A DNA stretch of 64,000 nt from Branchiibius sp. NY16-3462-2 (lineage in GTDB: Bacteria > Actinomycetota > Actinomycetes > Actinomycetales > Dermatophilaceae), in NCBI RefSeq assembly GCF_001594145.1, contig NZ_LVCF01000043.1:62001-126000 (forward strand), given 5' to 3'. The position numbers were made by a program, and so were the translations under genes. Shown piece by piece: positions 35,245-43,090 of this stretch. Below the pieces are notes generated by a model. That model saw only the letters and a program-made list of their open reading frames with translations. It made no database searches and had not been told where the DNA came from. The first letter of the stretch is position 1. Each line of letters begins with the position of its first letter.

Positions 35245-36269
35245 GTGGTTGTTCTCCTGTTCGTCCCGTGCAGGACGCCCGGCGCAAACGGGACGAGAGC
35301 CACCGGGCGTCCTGCTCTTGATCGCTCAAGAAACAATGCCGGTCTATCTGGATGCGCCCGGGAGATCGCACCGGGTCGGATCCGGCCGCTGCCGCCGCCG
35401 ACCACGCTGGCCATCGACGCCCCGTGATGCGGCGCGACGAAGGGTGGATGGGTCAACAACGGCGACCGGCCGTCCTCCCCCGAACCCAATGCTCCCAGCA
35501 CCGAATGCACCGCAGTGACCTGCAATGCATCATCGACACCCAGCGCAGGTAGCAGACCCGGAAGGCGCTCGGCCAACATCGTTTTGCCCGCTCCGGGTGG
35601 ACCAACCATCGCCATGTGATGCCCACCTGCTGCGGCAGCCTCGAGGGCGAAGCGGGCCTCGACCTGCCCGACCACGTCTGCCAGGTCCGGCACTATGGGC
35701 GCGGCAGGCTCCGAGGTGGTCGGCACAACGACCGGCGGCACCGGCTTCCCCTTGTGTTGCAGCCGATACCTGCTGACCAGCGAACCCAGGTCGGTCGCGG
35801 GCAGCACTTCCATCCCCGGCACCAGCGCGGCCTCCGCGGCATTGGCGGTGGGCACCACCACCTTCGTCAGCCCGGCGGCCGCCGCCGCCAGCACGGCCGG
35901 AAGCACTCCCGGCACCGCCCGGATCGTGCCGTCGAGACCCAGCTCGCCGATATGCACCACCTCAGCGATCTGGGCGTTGTCCACGACGCCGGCAGCCGCC
36001 AATGCGGCGATCGCGATCGCGACATCGAAACCCGAGCCTTGTTTGGGCAGCGACGCGGGCGAGAGGTTCACCGTCACCCGCTGGCGTGGCAGTTGCAGCG
36101 CACTGTTGGCTGCAGCAGAACGCACCCGGTCCGGCGCCTGACGGCAGGCCGTGTCCGGCATGCCCACGATCGTGAACGCCGGAAGTCCCGGCGCAGAGTC
36201 GGCCTCCACCTCGATCGGCACCCCCTCGATACCCGTGACGGCCACCGCGCGGGTGCGCCCCAATGTCAC
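35241..36269 (-). pseudogene. comM: comM 5' fragment, truncated by the element
   Basis: The N-terminal part of ComM: the Lon-type S5 domain (VEADSAPGLPAFTIVGMPD, VNLSPASLPKQGSGFD) and the first half of the AAA+ core with Walker A GPPGAGKTM. Native sequence stops after GAISRAH at the attR core (35351). The frame then runs 36 residues into element DNA before a stop at 35241. Start is GTG 36269 by family alignment; 36302 is an alternative. Walker B lies in the other half at 23031. ComM is the branch-migration helicase of natural transformation, so this strain is probably defective for that step unless the element excises. Confidence 0.9.
35351..35354. other. attR core of the integrative element
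   Basis: GATG, identical to 23654-23657. Right of it is comM. Rejoining 23653 through one core to 35355 restores codons for A-H-R-G-V-L-F, as in intact ComM proteins. The rebuilt attP (35340s joined to 23658s) holds CTGG/CCAG and ATGC/GCAT arms around the core. Confidence 0.75.
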
Positions 36270-36475
36270 TGTGCGTGAATCGAATTCCTCATCACGTCTC
36301 ACCCCCTGCAGAACAGCCTGGACGGCCAGGGGCGCCAGACGAAAGCCAAGCGCCCAGCGGTGTGGACAACGTGTCCCTCCCAGATCGCCATCCACAGGAC
36401 CGACGACATGTTGCACGGATCAACTCGCCATGCAACACCGCTCACATCGGTCGGATAAGGGTTCACGATGGCCCG

Positions 36476-37996
36476 GTGACCTGGCCCGTTGTGGAGCGTT
36501 CTGGCCGGGTATCCGCGGGTCCGTACGCCGCTCACTCGTGGTCCCTGCTCGATGACCTGCAGAGTGCAGCCAGTTGGTTGTTGTGGACCCACCGGATGGC
36601 CTCGCCGTTCGGCGCGCTTCCCGGATCGGCCTTTGCCGCCCACGCCGAGTCCGTCGGGGTGTCGTTGTCGACGTTCGTGATCTCGCGGGCGGAGTCGGGC
36701 AGCGGACCGGGCTGGGCAGGAGCGATCCCCGGGTACGAGGTGGCGCTGGGACTCGCGCCGGCGACCCTGCTCGCGCCGCTGCGCGGTGCGGCCCGTCTGC
36801 AGCCGGACCTGCCCGAGTCGGCGACCCTGCTGGAGCAGGCACGACTTCCCGACGACCCATCGGTCGTCGATGAGTGTTATGACACCTACCTGGCCAGCGG
36901 CCAACTTCCCGGCTATCGCTGGATCCAGCTCGCCCAGCTCCTCACGAAGACTGACTCGACCCATCTTCCGCGAGAGCTCTTGCGGCAGTGGATATTCCGC
37001 CTGGTCGATGAGTTCATGCGCTCGGTCAACTACGCGTACTACTGCCGGATGGAGGCTGCCTCCATGTTCGCGAGCCACCCGGCGACCGCCCCTCTGCTGC
37101 TGGATGCGGTCACGGCCCTTGCCACTGCCCCTGGCGCATCCGGCACCCGCGACGCATGGGGTCTTCTGGGTGACATCACCGATCACGCGACGATTTCCAG
37201 CATCGTCGACCGGCTGCCCGTCTGCGAGGACGACCAGTTCGCTGGTTTCTGCTTCGCCCTGTGGCAGCACAGCCACCTCGGGCTGCTTCCCCGGCACCTG
37301 AACACTGCGTTGGCCGACATCCTTGTCGACCGTACGGCGACCTGGACCCTGTCCTCGATGGAGCCGATCGCGGTGCTCGCCTCAGCCCTTCCGGTCCGGC
37401 ATCGCGACCGGGTCCTGGCGGCCATCGACGCCGTCCATCCGATGGCCCGGATGTCCGGCGGCCGCGAGAGGCGCAGGATCGATGCCGAGCTGCAGGTCTA
37501 CCTGGACGTTGCGGCGGCGGCCAGTTGGCCCGGCCACCCGGACTCAGTGCTGCGGGAAATGCTGCGTGTGGTGCTGTCGGCGGCCAGCCCAGGCGTGCAG
37601 TTCCACACCGCGAGCCTCTTGCAGGTCAGTCCCTATGCGACCGCGCTCACCGACGCCGCGCTACACCTCATCGACCTGCCGCATACTCCGGCGGAGACGT
37701 TCCAGTTGGCGACCTACCTCGTGTCCCGGTTGGCATCATCGGACAACACCGACGCGGTCGACGCACTGGTCCACCGGCCCGAGCCCGACCTTGCCCGGAT
37801 CGGCCTCATGGCCTGCGCGCACCTGCGGCACGACATCGGCGACGAGCAGTTGCGGGCAGCTGCCAGTGATCCGGCCAAAGCGTCCATGGCGGTCTACTAC
37901 GCAGGGATGAGCCAGCATCCGTTGTTGCACTCACCGGCCTTCAGCGGCCCCAGCGCCGATTGGTGGCGCATCCGCTCCGGCGGCTGCTGGGACTGA
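36476..37996 (+). CDS. Hypothetical protein, helical repeat-like
   Basis: A 506-residue soluble protein that I do not recognise. It is mostly helical, rich in Leu/Ala, with repeated patterns such as LLLDAVTALATAP, LNTALADILVDRT and LTDAALHLIDLPHTP that suggest a HEAT-like solenoid. GTG 36476 is the likely start (first residues VTWPVVERSG); the frame extends further back without support. Its 3' end overlaps the convergent transporter gene by 66 nt. It is inserted between comM and yraN, which are usually adjacent. Confidence 0.6.
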   Translation: MTWPVVERSGRVSAGPYAAHSWSLLDDLQSAASWLLWTHRMASPFGALPGSAFAAHAESVGVSLSTFVISRAESGSGPGWAGAIPGYEVALGLAPATLLAPLRGAARLQPDLPESATLLEQARLPDDPSVVDECYDTYLASGQLPGYRWIQLAQLLTKTDSTHLPRELLRQWIFRLVDEFMRSVNYAYYCRMEAASMFASHPATAPLLLDAVTALATAPGASGTRDAWGLLGDITDHATISSIVDRLPVCEDDQFAGFCFALWQHSHLGLLPRHLNTALADILVDRTATWTLSSMEPIAVLASALPVRHRDRVLAAIDAVHPMARMSGGRERRRIDAELQVYLDVAAAASWPGHPDSVLREMLRVVLSAASPGVQFHTASLLQVSPYATALTDAALHLIDLPHTPAETFQLATYLVSRLASSDNTDAVDALVHRPEPDLARIGLMACAHLRHDIGDEQLRAAASDPAKASMAVYYAGMSQHPLLHSPAFSGPSADWWRIRSGGCWD

Positions 37997-39439
37997 CGGG
38001 CTCCGCCGCCGCGCCGTCAGCAACGAAACCAGCACGCAGACAAGGATGTTGGCCACCAAGGCAACGATGCCGACGTTCACGTGGTGCCACGACTGCGGCA
38101 GGAACGGCAGCACATCGCCGGCCGTGTGCTTGCCCAGCGTCAGCCAGGTCACGAGTACGGCGCCCACCACCATCCCGGCGCCCGCACCCCACGTGGTGAC
38201 CGGGTTGCGCGGATGCAAGCTGGCGATCATCGACGGGAACAGCTGAGTGACGAAGGCATAGCCGAGCAGTAGGAGATTCACGATCGCGTCGCCGCCGGCG
38301 AAGGTGAGGTACAACGCGACCAGGGTGATCACCGGCACCAGCGCTTTGGCGACCATCGCCGTCTGCCGACCGCTCAGACCGGGCCGGAACTCCTGCACCA
38401 CGTTCTTGGCCAGCAGGGTGGCCGAGGTCGAGAGCAACATCGCGCCGGGCACGAGTGCGCAGAAGATACCCGCCGCACCGATCAGACCGACCACGACCGG
38501 GGAGAACGTCTTGCGGCTGATCGCCAACAGCGACAGGTCTCCGTTGCTCAGGCCCGGCACGACCAGCACCGCCGCCAGACCGGTGAAGAAGACGAAGAGC
38601 AACACCAGTTGATACAGCGGCAGGAACATCGCGTTGCGCCGGAAGGTACGCGTGTCCCGGGAGGCGTAGATCGCGCCGAAGTAGTGCGGCCACATGAAGA
38701 AGCCCAAGGCCGACAGCAGGATCGAGGTGATGAACCAGCCCATGTCGTGGCTGGGCAGATTCGCGCTGAGGAAGCCGGGCTTCTGCTCATGAATTTTCTG
38801 CATCATCGATCCGACACCGCCGAAGTAGTGCATCGGTAGGTAGATACCGATGAAGACAACCACCACCAACACCAGGATGTCTTTGACCACTGCGTTCCAG
38901 GCAGCGGCGTGGATCCCCGCGACGACGACGTACACCGCCATCACGATGGCGCCGATCCAGATCGCCGCAGTCCGTGACAGTGAGCCGTAGGAGGTCTCCT
39001 GGACGATGATCCCCAACCCGGTCAGTTGCAACTCCAGGTAGGGCACCATCGCCACGATGCCGATCAGAGCGACGATCAACGACAGGTTGCGGCTGTCGTA
39101 TTTGCGACGGAACCAGTCAGGTTGCGAGACCAGTTTCTCCCGCTTGGCGTACCGCCAGATCGCCGGCGCCAACCAGTACGAGATGACGTAGGCCAGGGCG
39201 CCGTATCCCAGGATGTAGAACGCCGCGCCGCCGTAGGTGTACGCGTACCCGCTGGCGCCCAGGAAGGTGAAGGTCGTGTAGATCTCTCCCGCCAGCAGCA
39301 GGAAGACGAAGATGGCGCCGAAATTGCGCCCGCCCACGCTCCACTGCTCGATATCCATCTCCTTGCCCCGGCGCGACCACAGTCCCAGGACGAGCGCCAG
39401 GACGAAGAAGGCGATCAGAACAACCAGCGCCGCGTTCAC
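37931..39439 (-). CDS. Sodium:solute symporter (SSS family), MctC-like
   Basis: A 502-residue transporter with about 13 membrane helices. It shows the SSS signature region (GGRNFGAIFVFLLLAGEIYT, FMWPHYFGAIYASRD). Related actinobacterial proteins carry acetate, pyruvate or other monocarboxylates. GTG 39439 overlaps the stop of the small DUF3311 gene (GTGA). The Ala/Pro-rich C-terminus overlaps the neighbouring gene on the other strand. Monocarboxylate uptake would fit the glyoxylate genes further along, but that is inference. Confidence 0.87.
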   Translation of the reverse strand: MNAALVVLIAFFVLALVLGLWSRRGKEMDIEQWSVGGRNFGAIFVFLLLAGEIYTTFTFLGASGYAYTYGGAAFYILGYGALAYVISYWLAPAIWRYAKREKLVSQPDWFRRKYDSRNLSLIVALIGIVAMVPYLELQLTGLGIIVQETSYGSLSRTAAIWIGAIVMAVYVVVAGIHAAAWNAVVKDILVLVVVVFIGIYLPMHYFGGVGSMMQKIHEQKPGFLSANLPSHDMGWFITSILLSALGFFMWPHYFGAIYASRDTRTFRRNAMFLPLYQLVLLFVFFTGLAAVLVVPGLSNGDLSLLAISRKTFSPVVVGLIGAAGIFCALVPGAMLLSTSATLLAKNVVQEFRPGLSGRQTAMVAKALVPVITLVALYLTFAGGDAIVNLLLLGYAFVTQLFPSMIASLHPRNPVTTWGAGAGMVVGAVLVTWLTLGKHTAGDVLPFLPQSWHHVNVGIVALVANILVCVLVSLLTARRRSPSVPAAAGADAPPIGAGAAEGR

Positions 39440-39681
39440 AGCGAGTCCTGCTCGTTGTCGCGGTTCTGCGGATCGATCAGATACACGATGGTCATGCAGA
39501 CGGACGTCAGGATCACCCACGCGACCATCCACACCAGCAGGAACGGCATCCCCAGGATCATCGGCGTATCCCGATTGGCGAACGGGACCAGCACGAGGAT
39601 CCCGATGAAGGGCAGCGCGCCCAGGGCGAATCGCACATAACTGCTTGCGGTACGCCGCGTGGCCGGAACGGTCTGAGACAT
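39436..39681 (-). CDS. DUF3311 small membrane protein, symporter partner
   Basis: An 81-residue protein with two membrane helices and the DUF3311 pattern LVPFANRDTPMILGMPFLLVW. Such proteins are encoded just before SSS transporters and probably help them. GGAG lies 5 nt before ATG 39681; ATG 39702 would add seven residues. Confidence 0.82.
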   Translation of the reverse strand: MSQTVPATRRTASSYVRFALGALPFIGILVLVPFANRDTPMILGMPFLLVWMVAWVILTSVCMTIVYLIDPQNRDNEQDSL

Positions 39682-39760
39682 CGCTTCTCCTTGGCTCACC
39701 ACTGGTTCGTTCGACCATAGAGACGCAAAGTAGTTCAGTGGGGTTTGCGCGCCACCCCGT

Positions 39761-40126
39761 TCATGCGATGTCGCACACGTGCTGCACCAGTGGCACCTGT
39801 CCCGCTCGGTGCCACACCGCTACCACGTCCACCCGCACCTGGTTCGCGCTGTACGAGTGCTCCTGCAACCACTGCCCTGCAAGTCGGCGCAGCCGCACCG
39901 CTTTGCGGTGATCGACGGCAGCCAACGGACCACCGAAGGCATCGGACCGGCGGGTCTTGACCTCGACGAAAGCCAGCACCCCGCTTCGCTGATCGTGCGC
40001 GATCAGGTCGATCTCGCCGTACCTGCACCGCCAGTTGCGCTCGATGACCTGCCACCCGGCGTCGGTGAGGAACCGCACGGCCACCTGTTCACCCCATTGG
40101 CCGAGGGTTGCTCGCTGCGTTGGCAC
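39761..40126 (-). CDS. yraN: UPF0102 protein YraN
   Basis: A 121-residue protein of the YraN family, an endonuclease-like fold. Seen motifs are LGQWGEQVAVRFL, RNWRCRYGEIDLIA and AFVEVKTRRS, which hold the E-D-ExK residues of the restriction-endonuclease-like core. GTG 40126 gives the normal length. It belongs to the conserved block with comM and rnhB, but here is separated from both by inserted genes. Confidence 0.9.
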   Translation of the reverse strand: MPTQRATLGQWGEQVAVRFLTDAGWQVIERNWRCRYGEIDLIAHDQRSGVLAFVEVKTRRSDAFGGPLAAVDHRKAVRLRRLAGQWLQEHSYSANQVRVDVVAVWHRAGQVPLVQHVCDIA

Positions 40127-40261
40127 TCCATTACTGTGCCGGTCCGCCCGGACGTCGGCAGCGCAGCCTGTGGACAACCTCGTGAGGCACGTCACACGCA
40201 ACAGTTGGTATCAGAGCGGCGGTTCTATCCCTCTTAACCGAACGTGAGGACAATGCGGAGC

Positions 40262-40900
40262 ATGGATGACGGTCACGTCAGTGATGCCATGGCGCCATCA
40301 CCCTCAGATGAAGAACAACCGGTGTGGGATCTCGCAGCGGCCGCGTTCCGCGAGTGGGTGGACGGCGGGGCAAAGGTCGACCCACTGGTTCAGGTCATGA
40401 CGCCGGTGCTCTGGCACGTCGTACGCGCCTGCGGCCTGCACGAGGACGATGCCCGGGATGTCGTGCAGAGCACCTGGCTGGCGCTGGTGCGCAACCGCGA
40501 CCACATCGCCGACCCGCAGGCCATCGCTTCGTGGCTGACCATCTCGGCCCGGCGGGAGGCCTGGCGTGTTGCCCGGCGCAGTCGCAGCCAGACCTCGACC
40601 GACCCGGAGATCCTGCAGGACGCCGATCTGGATCGAAGCGACCTGGCCACCCACAGCATCGATCCTGCCGAGACCGTGGCCCTCGGCGATGACAACCAAC
40701 GACTGTGGCTCGCCGTGGCCAAACTCGACGAACGATGCCAGAAGCTGTTGCGGATCGTGGCGTTCGAGCAACGGCCCGACTACCGCACCATCGCCACGGA
40801 ACTGGATATGAAAGTCGGCAGCATCGGACCGACCCGGTCGCGATGTCTACAAAAACTTCGCACTCACCTGGGGGAGACAATGGAGGACGAAGAATCATGA
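40262..40900 (+). CDS. ECF-type RNA polymerase sigma factor
   Basis: A 212-residue sigma factor. Region 2 is at about 45-115 (DDARDVVQSTWLALVRN, ISARREAWRVARR) and region 4 at about 145-205 (LDERCQKLLRIVAFE, YRTIATELDMKVGSIGPTRSRCL). It starts a four-gene module. The start is uncertain: ATG 40262, ATG 40253 and GTG 40244 are all in frame. It should direct RNA polymerase to a small set of promoters, probably including its own. No membrane anti-sigma factor is encoded beside it. Confidence 0.88.
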   Translation: MDDGHVSDAMAPSPSDEEQPVWDLAAAAFREWVDGGAKVDPLVQVMTPVLWHVVRACGLHEDDARDVVQSTWLALVRNRDHIADPQAIASWLTISARREAWRVARRSRSQTSTDPEILQDADLDRSDLATHSIDPAETVALGDDNQRLWLAVAKLDERCQKLLRIVAFEQRPDYRTIATELDMKVGSIGPTRSRCLQKLRTHLGETMEDEES

Positions 40901-41358
40901 GCGCCTGGACAGACGAGGAACTGTACGCCCGGTTGCGTGCCATGTGGTCGCAGAGCGACCCCGTGCCGACCGATCTGGTCGAGAGCAGCATCGTTGCGAT
41001 CGAATCCGAAGGCATGGCAGAGGAATTCGAGCTTCTCGCCATGTCGTTCGCCGACCGCGAACTGCTGGGGACCCGGGGCGGACAGACGGAAACGCCCACG
41101 GTGGTCGAGTTCTCCGGCGAGGACTTCAGTGTGGTCGTGCGGATCAGTTCGGTGGGCCCCGGCGTACGTCGATTGGACGGCTGGACCGACCCGCCCACCG
41201 CAGGCACGGTGCGGATCCCGTCCGCTGACGGCGAGGTCACTGTGCCCATCGATGAGAACGGCCGCTTCGAGGTCGCCGAACATCCTGCCGGCGCGATCCG
41301 CCTCTGGTTTGACCGTCCGGGCGGTCACCGCTCGTCCACCCCCCACTTCGACGTCTGA
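40897..41358 (+). CDS. Small soluble protein of the sigma-subtilase-CHAT module
   Basis: A 153-residue acidic protein, start overlapping the sigma-factor stop (ATGA). The first half is helical (DEELYARLRAMWSQS, FELLAMSFADRELLG). The second half is beta-rich (TAGTVRIPSADGEVTVPID, FEVAEHPAGAIRLWFD), like a carboxypeptidase-regulatory-type beta sandwich. It may be the cytosolic anti-sigma factor, or a target of the proteases that follow. Both are inferences from position. Confidence 0.7.
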   Translation: MSAWTDEELYARLRAMWSQSDPVPTDLVESSIVAIESEGMAEEFELLAMSFADRELLGTRGGQTETPTVVEFSGEDFSVVVRISSVGPGVRRLDGWTDPPTAGTVRIPSADGEVTVPIDENGRFEVAEHPAGAIRLWFDRPGGHRSSTPHFDV

Positions 41359-41365
41359 CCCATCA

Positions 41366-41384
41366 GGCCAACCCAGGGTTGGCC
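41366..41384. repeat. Palindrome before the subtilase ribosome binding site
   Basis: GGCCAACCC and GGGTTGGCC flank a single A, 7 nt upstream of the AGGAGG (41391) of the subtilase gene. It could be a protein-binding site or, as RNA, part of a hairpin that sets expression of the protease genes relative to the sigma factor. Confidence 0.5.
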
Positions 41385-41404
41385 CTGTTCAGGAGGTATG
41401 TGTC

Positions 41405-43000
41405 ATGCCCTCACGTGAAGAGCCGTTCCAGATCGTTGCAGCCCCGGTTGCGCCGCGCCGCGCTTCAGCTGATGCGAGCGCGAGCCGATGGCACGTACTG
41501 GACACCGACGCGACTCCTGATGCGCCGGCCACGGCCTATGCACCGCAGACCCTGCTGATATCGCACCTGCGGGGGGACGCCGACAACTTGCTGGAGCGGC
41601 TGGAAGAGGCCGCTCGGGTCTTCGGGTGGACGGTGACCCCCGACGAGGACTACCAGGTGTCAGCCCCTGACTCCGCTGACGCCGTCGCCGATCGTCAGCA
41701 ACGACTGCCCTGGGCAAGCGGCCCGTTGGCCGTGACCCGGGTGACCATCGGCACCGACCCCGGACGCGCGGTCAACGAACCCGAGGCGTGGAAGCTCCTG
41801 CAACGGGTCCGGACCATCAGCGGTGCCAACTCGGATCTTCCGGTCGGACTGGACCACGCACTCCTGACAACTTCGGTCACGACGCACGGGAAAATCTCCA
41901 AATGGCCAGTGTCGATAACCCCGCAGGGGAAGATCTCCAAATGGCCCGTAACTACCACCGGTGGCTCGGGATCGGGTCCGGCGGATAGTTACCTCGCTGC
42001 CGGGCAAGGTGGCCGTGAACCCATTCGTTTCCTCGGCCCGGCGCCGGATCGTGGTCCTGATCACGGCCGCACAACTCGGCGGCCATCGGTCGGAATCCTT
42101 GATAGTGGTTGCGGCGAGCACGCGTGGCTGACCGATGTGCGACGGCATGTCCTGGGTGCGAGTGGTCAGCCGATCGGGGAGACGGACCCGGCCACCGACC
42201 CGGAGATACACCCGGACCTGCACGGTCCGCTCGACGACACCGTTGACGTTTTTTCCGGCCACGGAACGTTCATGGCTGGCATCGTGCGGCAGACCTGCCC
42301 ATCGGCCGACATCGTGTCGTGGCGGCTGGTGGGCGCGGACGGCACCATCGCGGAATCCGAACTTATCCGGGCACTGAACCAGATTGCCGATCTGCTGGAG
42401 TCGGGCACGCGAGCTCTCGACGTGCTGGTCCTGGCGCTCGGCTTTTACCATGAGTCACCGGAGTACGCGCAGATCGGCGCCCTTCTCTTCGAGACCCTGC
42501 TGCGGATCCGTCGAGCAGGCACTGTGGTTGTCTGTTCGGCTGGCAACGACTGCACGGACGCGCCGTTCTATCCGGCCGCGTTCGCGACGTGGAACGACGA
42601 CCATACGATGGGTTCCCCCGTCCGGGACGCGGCGCCGCTCATCTCGGTGGGTGCGCTCAACCCGAACGGCACTGTGGCGCTCTTCTCCAACTCCGGACCG
42701 TGGGTGACCTGCTACGCGCCGGGTGCCTCGGTGATGAGTACGACGCCTGCTACCCGAGGCGGGCTCGAACCGGTAGCTCGGGCGGAGGCCTACGGACTGA
42801 TCCGGGAAACGATCGATCCCGATGATTCGACCAGTGGATTCGCCGTGTGGAGTGGGACCTCGTTCGCCGCGCCCTATGTCGCGGGCGCGATCGCCGACCG
42901 GCTGCAGGACGAGTTGCCAGCAAGCGACCGTCCGACGCAGCCTGCGGGAATGGACGCCGTCTGGCACGTGGTGAGCGAGTTGACCGGCGTGCGGCGATAG
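41405..43000 (+). CDS. Cytoplasmic subtilisin-like (S8) serine protease
   Basis: A 531-residue protease without signal peptide or membrane segment. The S8 triad is Asp233 (VGILDSGCG), His286 (FSGHGTFMAG) and Ser486 (WSGTSFAAPYVAG). About 225 N-terminal residues precede the catalytic domain and contain GKISKWPV twice (162-169 and 175-182 in my count: the octamers begin after His161 and Gln174), followed by a Gly/Ser linker. AGGAGG lies 8 nt before ATG 41405. Between a sigma factor and a CHAT protease, it is probably part of an intracellular proteolytic signalling or defence pathway. Confidence 0.88.
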   Translation: MPSREEPFQIVAAPVAPRRASADASASRWHVLDTDATPDAPATAYAPQTLLISHLRGDADNLLERLEEAARVFGWTVTPDEDYQVSAPDSADAVADRQQRLPWASGPLAVTRVTIGTDPGRAVNEPEAWKLLQRVRTISGANSDLPVGLDHALLTTSVTTHGKISKWPVSITPQGKISKWPVTTTGGSGSGPADSYLAAGQGGREPIRFLGPAPDRGPDHGRTTRRPSVGILDSGCGEHAWLTDVRRHVLGASGQPIGETDPATDPEIHPDLHGPLDDTVDVFSGHGTFMAGIVRQTCPSADIVSWRLVGADGTIAESELIRALNQIADLLESGTRALDVLVLALGFYHESPEYAQIGALLFETLLRIRRAGTVVVCSAGNDCTDAPFYPAAFATWNDDHTMGSPVRDAAPLISVGALNPNGTVALFSNSGPWVTCYAPGASVMSTTPATRGGLEPVARAEAYGLIRETIDPDDSTSGFAVWSGTSFAAPYVAGAIADRLQDELPASDRPTQPAGMDAVWHVVSELTGVRR

Positions 43001-43020
43001 TCAGAAAAGCACGGGACAGT

Positions 43021-43036
43021 GCGACGGCAACGTCGC
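43021..43036 (+). repeat. Small hairpin with GCAA tetraloop before the CHAT gene
   Basis: GCGACG and CGTCGC enclose GCAA, a GNRA-type loop, in the 90-nt spacer between the subtilase and CHAT genes. It may stabilise or partly terminate the transcript. Confidence 0.4.
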
Positions 43037-43090
43037 TACCGTGGGACATCCCGGGCCTGCACCGGGACCAGTCGACGAAATGACGAGCCA

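Larger units (their letters stand above)
23654..35350 (+). mobile_element. 11.7-kb integrative element inserted in comM
   Basis: Boundaries are set by the two comM halves and the 4-bp core. From left to right it carries a serine integrase, an HNH protein, a resolvase-like recombinase, a zinc-finger protein, an ACTGG repeat cluster, two unknown genes, a RepA-like ATPase, a primase-polymerase and an XRE regulator. A divergent rightward operon of seven small genes follows, then a strong terminator and a leftward operon of four small genes. No capsid, portal, tail, large terminase, relaxase or FtsK-type transfer gene was recognised. It is therefore most like a phage satellite or a self-replicating island. 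The attachment site is inside a protein gene, not a tRNA. Confidence 0.85.

Noticed and set aside
23654..35354. Integration into a tRNA gene
   Set aside because: No tRNA-like fold is seen at either end. The core lies inside comM codons.
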